Positions 55,951 to 64,000 of a DNA stretch of 64,000 nucleotides are shown piece after piece. Positions within the stretch are counted from its first letter, which is position 1. Each line of letters opens with the position of its first letter. The notes under the pieces are model-generated. The model was not told the DNA's origin and did no database searches. It saw nothing but the letters and a program-made list of their open reading frames with translations. The position numbers were made by a program, and so were the translations under genes. This stretch comes from Rheinheimera sp. (GTDB lineage: Bacteria > Pseudomonadota > Gammaproteobacteria > Enterobacterales > Alteromonadaceae), in the NCBI GenBank assembly GCA_003543135.1, contig DPJG01000010.1, positions 186,001 to 250,000 of the forward strand. The letters run 5' to 3'.

Positions 55951-58257
55951 ATGGCATACATTCAGGCAAAAAAACATCCGACCGGCGCCCGTTCCGCTAT
56001 TGCGTCAGCCTTATTACTGGCGTTACCGGCCGTGGCGCTGGCAGACAACAGCACCACACAGGCATCAGCGCAGCAAAGCGGCAAGTTACAACAAGTGACA
56101 GTAACAGCCGATGCCATTGAAGCAGAATTTATTGCAGAAAAAGCCAGTTCACCAAAACAAACGCAGAAGTTAGTGGATACCCCACAAACTATAGTGGTGG
56201 TGAAAAAAGAGCTGTTTAAACAACAGGCTGCCACCACTTTAAGCGACACTTTACGCAATACGCCGGGCATTACCATGCTGATGGGGGAAAACGGTAATAC
56301 CGCCACAGGTGACTCTATTTTTATGCGGGGTTTTGACACTCAGGGCAATATTTATGTGGACGGTATCCGCGATTTAGGCAGTATCAGCCGCGATGTGTTT
56401 AATACCGATCAGGTGGAAATCGCCAAAGGCCCGGCCGGTGTGGACAACGGCCGCAGTACGTCGTCCGGTTATGTCAATATGGGCTCGAAAGTGGCGGGGC
56501 TGGAAGATTTTATCAGCGGCAGTGCAGTAGTGGGATCTGGCTCACACAAAAGGGTGACGGCAGATATTAACCAAAGTCTGAATATTGAAAATGCCGCCAT
56601 CCGCGTGAACCTGCTGCGTCAGGACAGTGGTGTGCCCAATCGTGATCTGGTGGAAAACAACAGCACTGGTATCGCCACTTCGCTGGCCTTTGGTTTAAAT
56701 ACCACAACCCGCACCACACTGAATCTTTTGCATATGCAACAAGACAATATTCAGGACGGTGGTTTGCCAACGGCCGGTCTGGCAGGTTTTTACAGCAGTA
56801 GTTATGTGGCGGCCTTCCCGCAAAATAACGGCCCGGCCATAGCGCCTGTAGATCGCAGCAACTTTTATGGCAGTAAAAGTGACTTTGACCATGTGATGGC
56901 CAATATGCTGACACTACGGGTTGAGCATGATTTTAGTGACAATGTGACTTTAACCAATACCTCGCGTTATGGTGTTTCCACCCAGGATTACGAACTGACA
57001 GGGGTGAACGCGCTGGCGTTCCCGGCCGCCACTAAAAACGACCCTTCAACCTGGACGGTAGCCCGCTCACGTCAGGGCAAAGATCAGAAAAACCAGATTT
57101 TAATTAACCAGTCGAATTTGACTGCAAAATTTTCCCTGGCGGGTTTACAGCATACGCTGGCGTCCGGTGTGGAATTTAGCTACGAAAGTCAGCTCAATTA
57201 CACCAAAGCCATGCCAACGGGTATCACTCAGGTGCCGGCTAACCTGTATCACCCGTCCAGTTCTGATGTATTTGCGCCACTGGTACTCACCGGCGCCAAA
57301 GCTGAAGGCTCCAGTGACACTGCTGCCATTTATGCGCTGGATACTATTGATATTGCACCACAGTGGCAACTGAGCGCCGGTGTGCGTGCTGAGCATTACA
57401 ACACCACCACAGATAACATTAGTATTCAGGGCACAAGCACACCCCAAACTATTCCGGTTGGAACAAAAGTAGGTACGCATGAGCGGGCTTCGGATAATCT
57501 GCTCAGTTATAAACTGGGGGTGAATTACAAACCCACAACCGATGGTTCAGTGTATTTAAGTTATGCCACTTCGCAGTTACCGCCTGGCGGCACCAGTTTC
57601 CAGCTCAGTAACTCTGCAACCAATCAGAACAACCCGGCGCTGGAACCGCAAAAAGGCACCAACCTGGAGTTGGGTACCAAATGGAACCTGTTAAACCAGA
57701 AGTTATTTGCGACAGCAGCTGTGTTTGAAAGCGTGAATAAAAACGAGCTGGTGCGCGATGATGTAAATACTTATGTCCCGGTAGGGGAAAAAACCGTCAA
57801 AGGCGCCGAATTTGGTTTAGTGGGCATGCCGCTGGATAACCTGGAACTCAGCGCTGGTTTAGCGCTACTTGACCCGAAAATTACCCGCGGTTCCTTGTAC
57901 AGCACATCACCCACCCAGGGCGCTGTTATCCAGTGGACACCAAAAACCACCTTTACCTTATGGGCCAATTACAAGCTGGAAAAATTAAGCTTAGGCGGTG
58001 GGGCTCGTTATATGGATTCAGTCGCACGTTCGAATAATACTGCCATTAACCCAGCGACAGCCTCAGTGGTGACAGTGCCGGATTATTGGGTGATGGACGC
58101 CATGGCTTCCTATGAAGTAAACCCGACAGTGACGGTGCAGCTGAACCTTTACAACCTGCTGGATGAAGAATATATCGGCAGCCTGAATAATGGCGGCTCG
58201 CGCTACCATCAGGGCACTCCACGTTCGGCCAGGCTGGGGGTCAACGTTTCATTCTAA
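55951..58257 (+). CDS. Fiu-like TonB-dependent catecholate siderophore receptor
   Basis: A 768-residue outer-membrane receptor. Signal peptide to ~residue 31, TonB-box-like VTVTADAIEAEF, plug domain (TPQTIVVVKKELFKQQAATT ... GDSIFMRGFDTQGNIYVDGI), then the barrel with DFxxRYMDS-type strands and the terminal F. The plug and barrel resemble E. coli Fiu (catecholate siderophores) throughout, including GTNLELGTKW and NLYNLLDEEYIGS. A Fur-like site precedes it, and a PiuC/YbiX hydroxylase follows, the standard Fiu partner. The ATG at 55951 has AAGGGA upstream. Confidence 0.93.
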   Translation: MAYIQAKKHPTGARSAIASALLLALPAVALADNSTTQASAQQSGKLQQVTVTADAIEAEFIAEKASSPKQTQKLVDTPQTIVVVKKELFKQQAATTLSDTLRNTPGITMLMGENGNTATGDSIFMRGFDTQGNIYVDGIRDLGSISRDVFNTDQVEIAKGPAGVDNGRSTSSGYVNMGSKVAGLEDFISGSAVVGSGSHKRVTADINQSLNIENAAIRVNLLRQDSGVPNRDLVENNSTGIATSLAFGLNTTTRTTLNLLHMQQDNIQDGGLPTAGLAGFYSSSYVAAFPQNNGPAIAPVDRSNFYGSKSDFDHVMANMLTLRVEHDFSDNVTLTNTSRYGVSTQDYELTGVNALAFPAATKNDPSTWTVARSRQGKDQKNQILINQSNLTAKFSLAGLQHTLASGVEFSYESQLNYTKAMPTGITQVPANLYHPSSSDVFAPLVLTGAKAEGSSDTAAIYALDTIDIAPQWQLSAGVRAEHYNTTTDNISIQGTSTPQTIPVGTKVGTHERASDNLLSYKLGVNYKPTTDGSVYLSYATSQLPPGGTSFQLSNSATNQNNPALEPQKGTNLELGTKWNLLNQKLFATAAVFESVNKNELVRDDVNTYVPVGEKTVKGAEFGLVGMPLDNLELSAGLALLDPKITRGSLYSTSPTQGAVIQWTPKTTFTLWANYKLEKLSLGGGARYMDSVARSNNTAINPATASVVTVPDYWVMDAMASYEVNPTVTVQLNLYNLLDEEYIGSLNNGGSRYHQGTPRSARLGVNVSF

Positions 58258-58333
58258 CCCTGTGAAGGCGCTGTGGGCTTGGATTCAAATGAGAATAAGT
58301 CTCAACATTGCGCCAAATCAGATGTGTTGTTAC

Positions 58334-58361
58334 AGGCCTTAGTTAAACTAAGGCCTTTGTT
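58334..58361 (+). terminator. Terminator after the siderophore receptor
   Basis: Stem AGGCCTTAG / CTAAGGCCT with a TTAAA loop and T-rich tail, separating it from piuC. Confidence 0.85.
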
Positions 58362-58414
58362 ATTCCGGCTGGCTGCGAAGGTTGTGCCGGGAAGGTAAAA
58401 CGGGAGTTCGGGTG

Positions 58415-59095
58415 ATGATGTTCCATATTGAAGGCTTGCTGGATAAAAATGAAGTGGCAAAAATGCGGCAGCTCCTGGCAGAAGCCTGCTGGACGGATGG
58501 CCGTGCTACTGTGGGCCCGCAGGGGGCCAGAGTAAAACAAAACCGCCAGTTGCCGGTGGATAGCCCACTGGCTGTGCAGCTGGGGGAATTTATTCTGCAA
58601 AAGTTGTATCAGCATCCGCAATTTTTAGCGGCAGCTTTACCTTACCGAACTGTACCGCCGTTATTTAACAGTTATGCCGGTGGTGAACATTATGGTTTGC
58701 ATGTGGACGGAGCCATTCGCCAGTTGCCTGGCAGTTCGTTAAGTTTAAGAACAGATCTGTCCAGCACCTTGTTTTTGTCTGAACCTGACGAATATGACGG
58801 CGGGGAGCTGCAGGTGATGGACACTTATGGTGCCCATGAAGTGAAATTGCCGGCCGGTGATTTAATTTTGTATCCGTCAACAAGTTTGCATCAGGTGTTG
58901 CCGGTAACCCGCGGCGAGCGCATCTGCAGTTTTTTCTGGACCCAAAGCCTGGTGAAAAACGATATGCAACGTTCGATGTTATTTGAGCTGGATGGGCATA
59001 TTCAGGCGCTGCGTGCACAATTGGGCGATAGCGCTGAAGTGTTGGGTTTAACCGGGCACTATCATAATTTACTGCGCCAGTGGAGTGAGTTGTAA
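58415..59095 (+). CDS. PiuC/YbiX PKHD-type Fe(II)/2-oxoglutarate hydroxylase
   Basis: A 226-residue dioxygenase of the PKHD family. Iron ligands appear in [11 protein letters not shown] (H and D) and LHQVLPV (H); the 2-oxoglutarate arginine is in GERICSFFW. It is the usual neighbour of Fiu-type receptors. The exact substrate is not established. The ATG at 58415 is favoured by GGAG eight bases before it; 58418 is also possible. Confidence 0.92.
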   Translation: MMFHIEGLLDKNEVAKMRQLLAEACWTDGRATVGPQGARVKQNRQLPVDSPLAVQLGEFILQKLYQHPQFLAAALPYRTVPPLFNSYAGGEHYGLHVDGAIRQLPGSSLSLRTDLSSTLFLSEPDEYDGGELQVMDTYGAHEVKLPAGDLILYPSTSLHQVLPVTRGERICSFFWTQSLVKNDMQRSMLFELDGHIQALRAQLGDSAEVLGLTGHYHNLLRQWSEL

Positions 59096-59293
59096 GCAAA
59101 AGATGCTGATCATGATGCGGTTTTTGCCTGGCTATGACCACAGTGCTGTGAGGTTGAAGTTGCGAAAGCAGTCGCTGAAATCCGTGTTTTGCAACCACAT
59201 CTGGCCATCAGGGGGCTGGCAGCTGCTGTTGTAACTTTATTAAAACTTGACACAATTTGTAAACAATTTCGCTTGGCAGCTTTATGGCTGCTC

Positions 59294-59309
59294 TGGCATG
59301 CTCTTGGCT
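59294..59309 (+). promoter_or_regulatory. Sigma-54-like promoter of the ABC/M1 operon
   Basis: TGGCATGCTCTTGGCT has GG and GC with the exact N10 spacing of -24/-12 promoters, and differs little from TGGCACG-N4-TTGCA. A start about 12 bases later would give a ~14-base leader containing the AGGAAG ribosome-binding site. A near-palindrome TGACACAATTTGTAAACA at 59248-59265 could be an activator site. Confidence 0.45.
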
Positions 59310-59334
59310 ATTTATCAAACAGCCAGGAAGAAGC

Positions 59335-60213
59335 ATGTTAAACATCAAGCAGTTATCCAAAACCTATGACAATGGCGTCAAAGCCTTGTCCGACGTCACT
59401 TTAAGTATTCCCAAAGGTATGTATGGTTTGTTAGGCCCCAATGGTGCCGGCAAATCCAGTCTGATGCGCACCATTGCCACTTTGCAGGCTGCAGACAGCG
59501 GCAGTATTGAGTTTGATGGTATTAACGTACTGCAAGACCCAAAGGCGCTGCGCCGCACTCTGGGTTATCTGCCACAGGATTTTCAGGTCTATCCGCGCAT
59601 CAGCGCTTTAGATTTACTGGAGCATCTGGCGGTGCTCAAAGGGTTAAATGGTAAAAAGTCCCGTCTGGAAACCGTGCATGCGTTATTGGCGCATGTAAAT
59701 TTGTATCAGCATAAAGACAAAGCGGTCAGTAGTTTTTCCGGTGGTATGCGCCAGCGTTTTGGCATTGCTCAGGCATTATTGGGTGACCCTAAGTTGCTGA
59801 TTGTTGACGAACCTACCGCAGGTTTGGACCCGGAAGAGCGCAACAGATTTCATAACCTGCTGGTCAGCCTGGGTGAAGAAAAAGTCATAATTTTATCTAC
59901 CCACATAGTGGACGATGTGGCCGAGCTTTGTCCGCAAATGGCGGTTTTGGCTGGTGGCAAAATTTTACTGCAGGGTGAACCACTAAAACTGGTGGATGCA
60001 CTGCAAGGCCAAATCTGGAGCAAAACAGTATCACAGGCAGAAGCAGTGGAGCTGGAGCAACAACTGCCGGTTATTTCCAAAAGGTTATTTGCCGGCCGCA
60101 CTGTGCTGAACGTCTTTGCCAGCGACGCGCCTCAGGGCTTTACCGCCACAGCCGCCGGACTTGAGGATGTGTATTTCTCCACCTTGTTCCGCTCCCGTCA
60201 GCAACAAGCCTGA
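59335..60213 (+). CDS. ABC transporter ATP-binding protein
   Basis: A 292-residue ATPase. Walker A is GPNGAGKSS, Q-loop YLPQDF, signature SSFSGGMRQR, Walker B LLIVDEPTAGLDPEE, and H-loop STHIVDD. It is the partner of the next gene, which encodes a permease fused to a peptidase. The ATG at 59335 has AGGAAG upstream. Its C-terminal 60 residues are variable. Confidence 0.94.
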   Translation: MLNIKQLSKTYDNGVKALSDVTLSIPKGMYGLLGPNGAGKSSLMRTIATLQAADSGSIEFDGINVLQDPKALRRTLGYLPQDFQVYPRISALDLLEHLAVLKGLNGKKSRLETVHALLAHVNLYQHKDKAVSSFSGGMRQRFGIAQALLGDPKLLIVDEPTAGLDPEERNRFHNLLVSLGEEKVIILSTHIVDDVAELCPQMAVLAGGKILLQGEPLKLVDALQGQIWSKTVSQAEAVELEQQLPVISKRLFAGRTVLNVFASDAPQGFTATAAGLEDVYFSTLFRSRQQQA

Positions 60214-60223
60214 GGAATACAAT

Positions 60224-63200
60224 ATGCTCTGGCAAATGATCCGTTTTGAATGGCGTTATTATCTGCGCCAACCGTCCTTTTATGTCACCTCGTTATTGTT
60301 TTTCCTGATGACCTTTTTTGCCGCCTCCTCTGAGTCGGTACAAATTGGTGGCGGGGGAGAAGTCTGGGGCAATGGCCCTTTTGCGATAGCTCAAACTATG
60401 CTGGTGATGTCGCTTTTTGCCATGTTTGTGGTGGTGAACTTTATCGGTAACAGTGCCACCCGGAATCACAGCTGCCAGATGGAAGAGCTGATTTATTCCA
60501 AGCCGCTAACGCCATGGCAATATCAGCTGGGCCGTTTTATCGGTGCTTATGCTGTGGTGCTGATGGTGTTTGCTTTTGTGCCGCTCGGTACTTTGGTGGG
60601 GTCATTAATGCCCTGGGTGGATCAGGAACGTTTTGGTCCGACTGTATTGAGTTATTACATCAGTACTTTTTTGATGTTTTCCATGCCAACACTGTTTGTA
60701 TTGTCAGCGCTGTTTTTTGCCATCGCCAATAAATACCGCTCCATGATGGCGTTGTATCTGGTGGTGGTGGCGGTGTTTATGCTGTACCTCATCTCCGGCA
60801 ATTTTACCCGCGAACCAGAGTACCGCACCCTGGCAGCTTTGCTGGATCCTTTTGGACTGCGTACTTTTGCTGATGTGGCCAGATACTGGACCATCGACGA
60901 AAAAAATAATCAGATGCTAACCTTCTCAGGTGTGGTGCTGTACAACAGGCTGATTTGGCTCAGTGCGGGTGTGCTGGTGCTGATTGCTTTTGGCGGTTTG
61001 TTCACTGAGTTAAAACTCAGCGGCAAAGGCAAAGAGAAAAAGGCCAAACACAATACGGCCGTGCCTGACTATCCGTTGTCGGCGCTGCAAACCAAAGCTC
61101 AGGCCCCTTCGGTCTGGCAACAGTTCTGGTTACGCACCCGTTTTGAGATGCGCCAGGTGTTGTTTAGTGCTCCATTTATTATTCTGGGTTTGCTGTGCAT
61201 TTTTAACCTGGTGGTGCCAATGGTGGAGTCCGAAGGTTTGTACGGCACCCCCGACTGGCCGCTGACCCAGGCCATGGTAGCGATGATCGTCGACGCCACT
61301 GGCCTGCTGTTTATCATTATTGCCACTTATTATTGTGCCGAAGTGGTGTGGCGTGAGCGCAGCGCAGGTATTGGTGATATTACCGACAGTTTGCCGGTGG
61401 CCAATATGGTGTATTTCAGCTCCAAATTGCTGGCGGTCTGGTTGTTAATGGCGGTGCTGTTTGTGTCCTTCGCGCTGACCACTGTGACTTATCAGTTACT
61501 CAGTGGCATGACAGAGCTGGATCCGGTGCAATATGCGGTGCGGCTCGGTTATTTTAATCTGCTGCCCTTTATGATGCTGGTGGTGCTGGCCTTTATGATC
61601 CAGACCCTGAGCCCGAACAAATACGTCGGGATGCTGGTGTTTGTGGTTTATTTTATCTCCACTCTGGTGATGGATGCCTGGGGCTTCAGCCACAAGATGT
61701 TCCAATTTGGCCAATCGCCAAACGCGCCTTTTTCCGACTTAAACCGCTTCGGCTGGACGCTGGAAAGCCACAGCTGGTACATGTTGTACTGGGGCGCGTT
61801 GGTGCTGGTGTTTTTTGTATTGGGTTATGGTTTTTACCAGCGTGGCCCGGCGCAAAGTCTGAAACATCGTGCTGCCTTGTTCCGTTACCAGGTTGGGACT
61901 CAGGGCCTGGCCGTCATGATCGTGGCTCTGATGTTATTTGCCGGTAGTGGCAGCTGGATTTATTACAACACCCGGGTGCTGAATACCTTTATGACGGCCG
62001 AACAGCGGATGGACATTCAGGCGGATTATGAAAAAGCCTTTAAGCAGTATGCTGATGACCCTATTCTGGTGGCCACTGCGGTTAAAGCCGAAGTCGATAT
62101 TTACCCGGGTGAGCGGCAAATTAAAGCCCGTGTTACCCAGCAAATGCGCAATAAATTTGACCGGCCACTTGCCAAAATGCTGGTGCATGTGCCGGAAAAT
62201 ACCCGCGAGCTGCGCCTGACAGTTGCCGGAGGCAGCCTCAGTGAGATTGACCGCAAATATAATATCGCCTGGCTGACTTTTGCGAAGCCGCTGCCTCCAG
62301 GTGCGCAAACCGAGGTGCAGATTGAACTGGTACGCACTAATCCTGGTTTTAAAGACAGTGACGTGGATGTGTTACTGGTTGAAAACGGCACCTTTATTAA
62401 CAACAGTGAACTGTTGCCGCAGTTTGGTTACCAGCGTGGTTACGAGCTGCAGGAGCGGCATGAACGCGCCAAACGGGATTTAGCACCGGCAGAGCGTGCG
62501 CATAAACTGGAAGATCAAAGCAGATACAGTGAAAGTGGTTTTGGTCGTGCTGAAGATTTTATTCTGTTTGAAACCACAGTCTCAACCTCAGCCGATCAAA
62601 TAGCGATAGCACCGGGTTATCTGCAAAAAGAATGGCGGGAGGGAGAGCGGCGCTATTTCCATTATCAGATGGATAAGCCGATGTTTAACTTTTATTCTTT
62701 CCTGTCGGCACGGTTGGAGGTGAAAAAGGAGTTGTATCAGGGCGTTGCGCTGGAAGTTTATTACCACAAAGCCCACCACTGGAACGTAGACCGGATGATG
62801 GAATCGATGCGCGACTCGCTGGATTATTTTAATCAGGCTTTTGGTCCTTACCAGCACAAGCAGATGCGTATTATTGAGTTTCCGGGATACCGGCGTTTTG
62901 CCCAGTCTTTTGCCAATACAGTGCCTTATTCTGAGCACATTGGTTTTATTGCCGATTTACGCAATAAAGAAGAACTGGATATGCCTTATTACGTCACGGC
63001 GCATGAAATGGCGCATCAATGGTGGGGCCATCAGGTGGGGACTGCCAATGTGCAGGGCAGTGCGGTGATCCCGGAAACCCTGGCGCAATACAGTGCACTG
63101 CGCGTGATGGAAACTAAATATGGTTCGGTCAAACTGCGTAAATTCTTAAAATACGAACTGGATCGTTACCTGCGCGACCGCGGCTCAGAGCGTATTGAAG

Positions 63201-63781
63201 AAATGCCGCTGCTGCGGGCGGAGAATCAGGGTTATATTCATTACCGCAAAGGTTCGCTGGTGATGATGGCGCTGAAAAACCGCTTAGGTGCACCAGTGCT
63301 GGATGCCAAGCTGCGGGCCTTTTTACAACAGTACCAGTATCAGCAAAATCCGTACCCCACCACTTTGGATTTAGTGCGGTATTTAAAAGCTGATTTACCG
63401 GCCGCTGAGCAGGCCTTTATTGATGATTTGTTTGTCAATATCACACTTTACGATCTGCGGTTAAAGGACATCCAGCAGCAGACCTTGCCGGATGGACAGT
63501 TAAAAGTGACGCTGACCATTGATGCCGCCAAGCTGACCGCCGATGGTAAAGGCAAAGAAAGCCCGCAGCCGCTTTTGGAGATGGTTGATATTGGTTTTTA
63601 CAGTGAAAATCCGGATGATTTTAGTAAAGAACCGGTAGCGCTGTATTTTGAGGCGCATCAGCTCAAATCCGGCAGCAATCAGCTTGAGCTGACAGTGCCA
63701 AAAGGGGCTGTTTATGTGGCGGTCGATCCGCTACTGAAGCTGATTGACCGGGATGCAGCGGATAATATCCGCAAGTTGTAA
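60224..63781 (+). CDS. ABC-2 permease fused to M1 aminopeptidase
   Basis: A 1185-residue fusion. The N-terminal ~570 residues hold two ABC-2 membrane halves (about 1-270 and 300-570), each with roughly six helices. The C-terminal part (~610-1185) is an M1-family metallopeptidase: zinc motif HEMAH starting at H927, with the second glutamate 20 residues after the last zinc histidine (HExxH-x19-E rather than the usual x18), and an upstream beta-sandwich domain. The ATG at 60224 with GAGGAA upstream is preferred; it lies ten bases after the ATPase gene. Related fusions exist in Alteromonadales and Bacteroidetes; the substrate is unknown. A terminator follows. Confidence 0.92.
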   Translation: MLWQMIRFEWRYYLRQPSFYVTSLLFFLMTFFAASSESVQIGGGGEVWGNGPFAIAQTMLVMSLFAMFVVVNFIGNSATRNHSCQMEELIYSKPLTPWQYQLGRFIGAYAVVLMVFAFVPLGTLVGSLMPWVDQERFGPTVLSYYISTFLMFSMPTLFVLSALFFAIANKYRSMMALYLVVVAVFMLYLISGNFTREPEYRTLAALLDPFGLRTFADVARYWTIDEKNNQMLTFSGVVLYNRLIWLSAGVLVLIAFGGLFTELKLSGKGKEKKAKHNTAVPDYPLSALQTKAQAPSVWQQFWLRTRFEMRQVLFSAPFIILGLLCIFNLVVPMVESEGLYGTPDWPLTQAMVAMIVDATGLLFIIIATYYCAEVVWRERSAGIGDITDSLPVANMVYFSSKLLAVWLLMAVLFVSFALTTVTYQLLSGMTELDPVQYAVRLGYFNLLPFMMLVVLAFMIQTLSPNKYVGMLVFVVYFISTLVMDAWGFSHKMFQFGQSPNAPFSDLNRFGWTLESHSWYMLYWGALVLVFFVLGYGFYQRGPAQSLKHRAALFRYQVGTQGLAVMIVALMLFAGSGSWIYYNTRVLNTFMTAEQRMDIQADYEKAFKQYADDPILVATAVKAEVDIYPGERQIKARVTQQMRNKFDRPLAKMLVHVPENTRELRLTVAGGSLSEIDRKYNIAWLTFAKPLPPGAQTEVQIELVRTNPGFKDSDVDVLLVENGTFINNSELLPQFGYQRGYELQERHERAKRDLAPAERAHKLEDQSRYSESGFGRAEDFILFETTVSTSADQIAIAPGYLQKEWREGERRYFHYQMDKPMFNFYSFLSARLEVKKELYQGVALEVYYHKAHHWNVDRMMESMRDSLDYFNQAFGPYQHKQMRIIEFPGYRRFAQSFANTVPYSEHIGFIADLRNKEELDMPYYVTAHEMAHQWWGHQVGTANVQGSAVIPETLAQYSALRVMETKYGSVKLRKFLKYELDRYLRDRGSERIEEMPLLRAENQGYIHYRKGSLVMMALKNRLGAPVLDAKLRAFLQQYQYQQNPYPTTLDLVRYLKADLPAAEQAFIDDLFVNITLYDLRLKDIQQQTLPDGQLKVTLTIDAAKLTADGKGKESPQPLLEMVDIGFYSENPDDFSKEPVALYFEAHQLKSGSNQLELTVPKGAVYVAVDPLLKLIDRDAADNIRKL

Positions 63782-63807
63782 GGCATTGACGCGACATCCT
63801 TAAAGAT

Positions 63808-63836
63808 AAAACCCGCCGGTTGGCGGGTTTTTGTTT
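63808..63836. terminator. Terminator after the ABC/M1 operon
   Basis: Stem AAACCCGCC / GGCGGGTTT with a GGTT loop and T runs on both strands, so it can also serve the convergent partial gene. Confidence 0.9.
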
Positions 63837-63889
63837 TTGCTCAGTATAAAAGTTCGGGCTGGTTTTGCTGTGGCCAGATGTTGTGAGGG

Positions 63890-64000
63890 TTATTTTGGCG
63901 TTGGCGTTGTGGCCGCTTCCAGCTCCTGCCAGGCTTTGCTACCCCAGAGTGGCACAGTGGTTAACGAATGTTTGTCACTGCCGGCGGTTTCTTTGGTTGA
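63890..64000 (-). CDS. C-terminal end of an unknown gene, cut by the window
   Basis: A minus-strand frame is open from the right edge for 36 codons and ends at TAA (63890-63892). The visible end contains LTTVPLWGSKAWQELEA and finishes TPTPK. I do not recognise the family. Position just beyond a bidirectional terminator fits a convergent gene. Low certainty. Confidence 0.45.
   Translation of the reverse strand, partial: STKETAGSDKHSLTTVPLWGSKAWQELEAATTPTPK

Noticed and set aside
59229-59256. TTGACA / TTGTAA promoter-like elements before the ABC ATPase
   Set aside because: No acceptable -10 follows TTGACA at normal spacing; TTGTAA-16-CACAAT is weak. Listed only as possible activator sequence.
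1-64000. Mobile elements, CRISPR arrays, tRNA or rRNA genes
   Set aside because: No transposase, terminal repeat with target duplication, spaced direct repeats, cloverleaf-like or rRNA sequence was recognised by eye; a tRNAscan or Infernal run would settle this.

Overview
The window looks like chromosomal DNA of a marine or freshwater gammaproteobacterium, most like the Rheinheimera/Alishewanella/Alteromonadales group. This is inferred from gene content and protein resemblance, not from a search. Supporting signs are a six-gene Na+-NQR operon with nqrM, FabV as enoyl-ACP reductase, small Alteromonadales-type families (DUF3545, DUF3718), the E. coli-like order fldB-xerD-dsbC-recJ-prfB-lysS, and the divergent srmB/trmN6 pair. 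Almost all DNA is coding. I saw no phage, IS element, CRISPR array, rRNA or tRNA.

Layout. 1-2.1 kb: rlmG (minus, cut by the window edge), an AlkB-like dioxygenase and bolA. 2.4-3.6 kb: fabV. 3.9-10.2 kb: nqrABCDEF and, as a separate unit, nqrM; the usual apbE is not between them. 10.6-13.2 kb: an M17 aminopeptidase and an exported metallo-beta-lactamase-fold protein. 13.6-17.5 kb: hybrid histidine kinase, HIT protein and HDOD protein in one unit. 17.7-18.6 kb: rdgC (minus). 18.7-22.7 kb: a signalling locus with a sensor kinase (minus) divergent from a coupled CheY-like / CheC-like / PAS-GGDEF operon. 22.8-28.4 kb: thrL leader and attenuator, thrA, thrB, thrC and ung. 28.5-31.5 kb (minus): DUF3545 gene, pgi, tal. 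32.1-36.8 kb: yaaA, gsk and a CBM9/DUF5916 outer-membrane protein. 36.9-38.4 kb (minus): an orphan sensor kinase overlapping the remnant of a chemotaxis receptor. 38.9-42.7 kb: srmB (minus), trmN6, a YcaQ-like glycosylase and a DUF3718 protein (minus). 43.0-51.6 kb: fldB (minus), xerD, dsbC, recJ, an inserted S8 protease (minus), frameshifted prfB and lysS. 51.8-55.8 kb: a tiny protein, a TorF-like outer-membrane protein, a Cache-type chemoreceptor and a periplasmic binding protein. 55.9-59.1 kb: a Fiu-like siderophore receptor with a Fur-box-like site, and a PiuC/YbiX hydroxylase. 59.3-63.8 kb: an ABC ATPase plus a 1185-residue permease-M1 peptidase fusion. The last 111 bases hold the end of a minus-strand gene.

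How the parts work together. Most of the window is housekeeping: sodium-pumping respiration, threonine synthesis, sugar-phosphate interconversion, translation termination and lysyl-tRNA charging, recombination, disulfide isomerisation and iron uptake. The accessory interest lies in signalling (three kinases, one CheC-type phosphatase, one diguanylate cyclase, one receptor and one dead receptor) and in the ABC-peptidase fusion, which has a sigma-54-like promoter.

Several genes were found by eye because they are short, frameshifted or cut by the window edge: thrL, the DUF3545 gene, the prfB 5' segment, rlmG and the partial gene at the right end.
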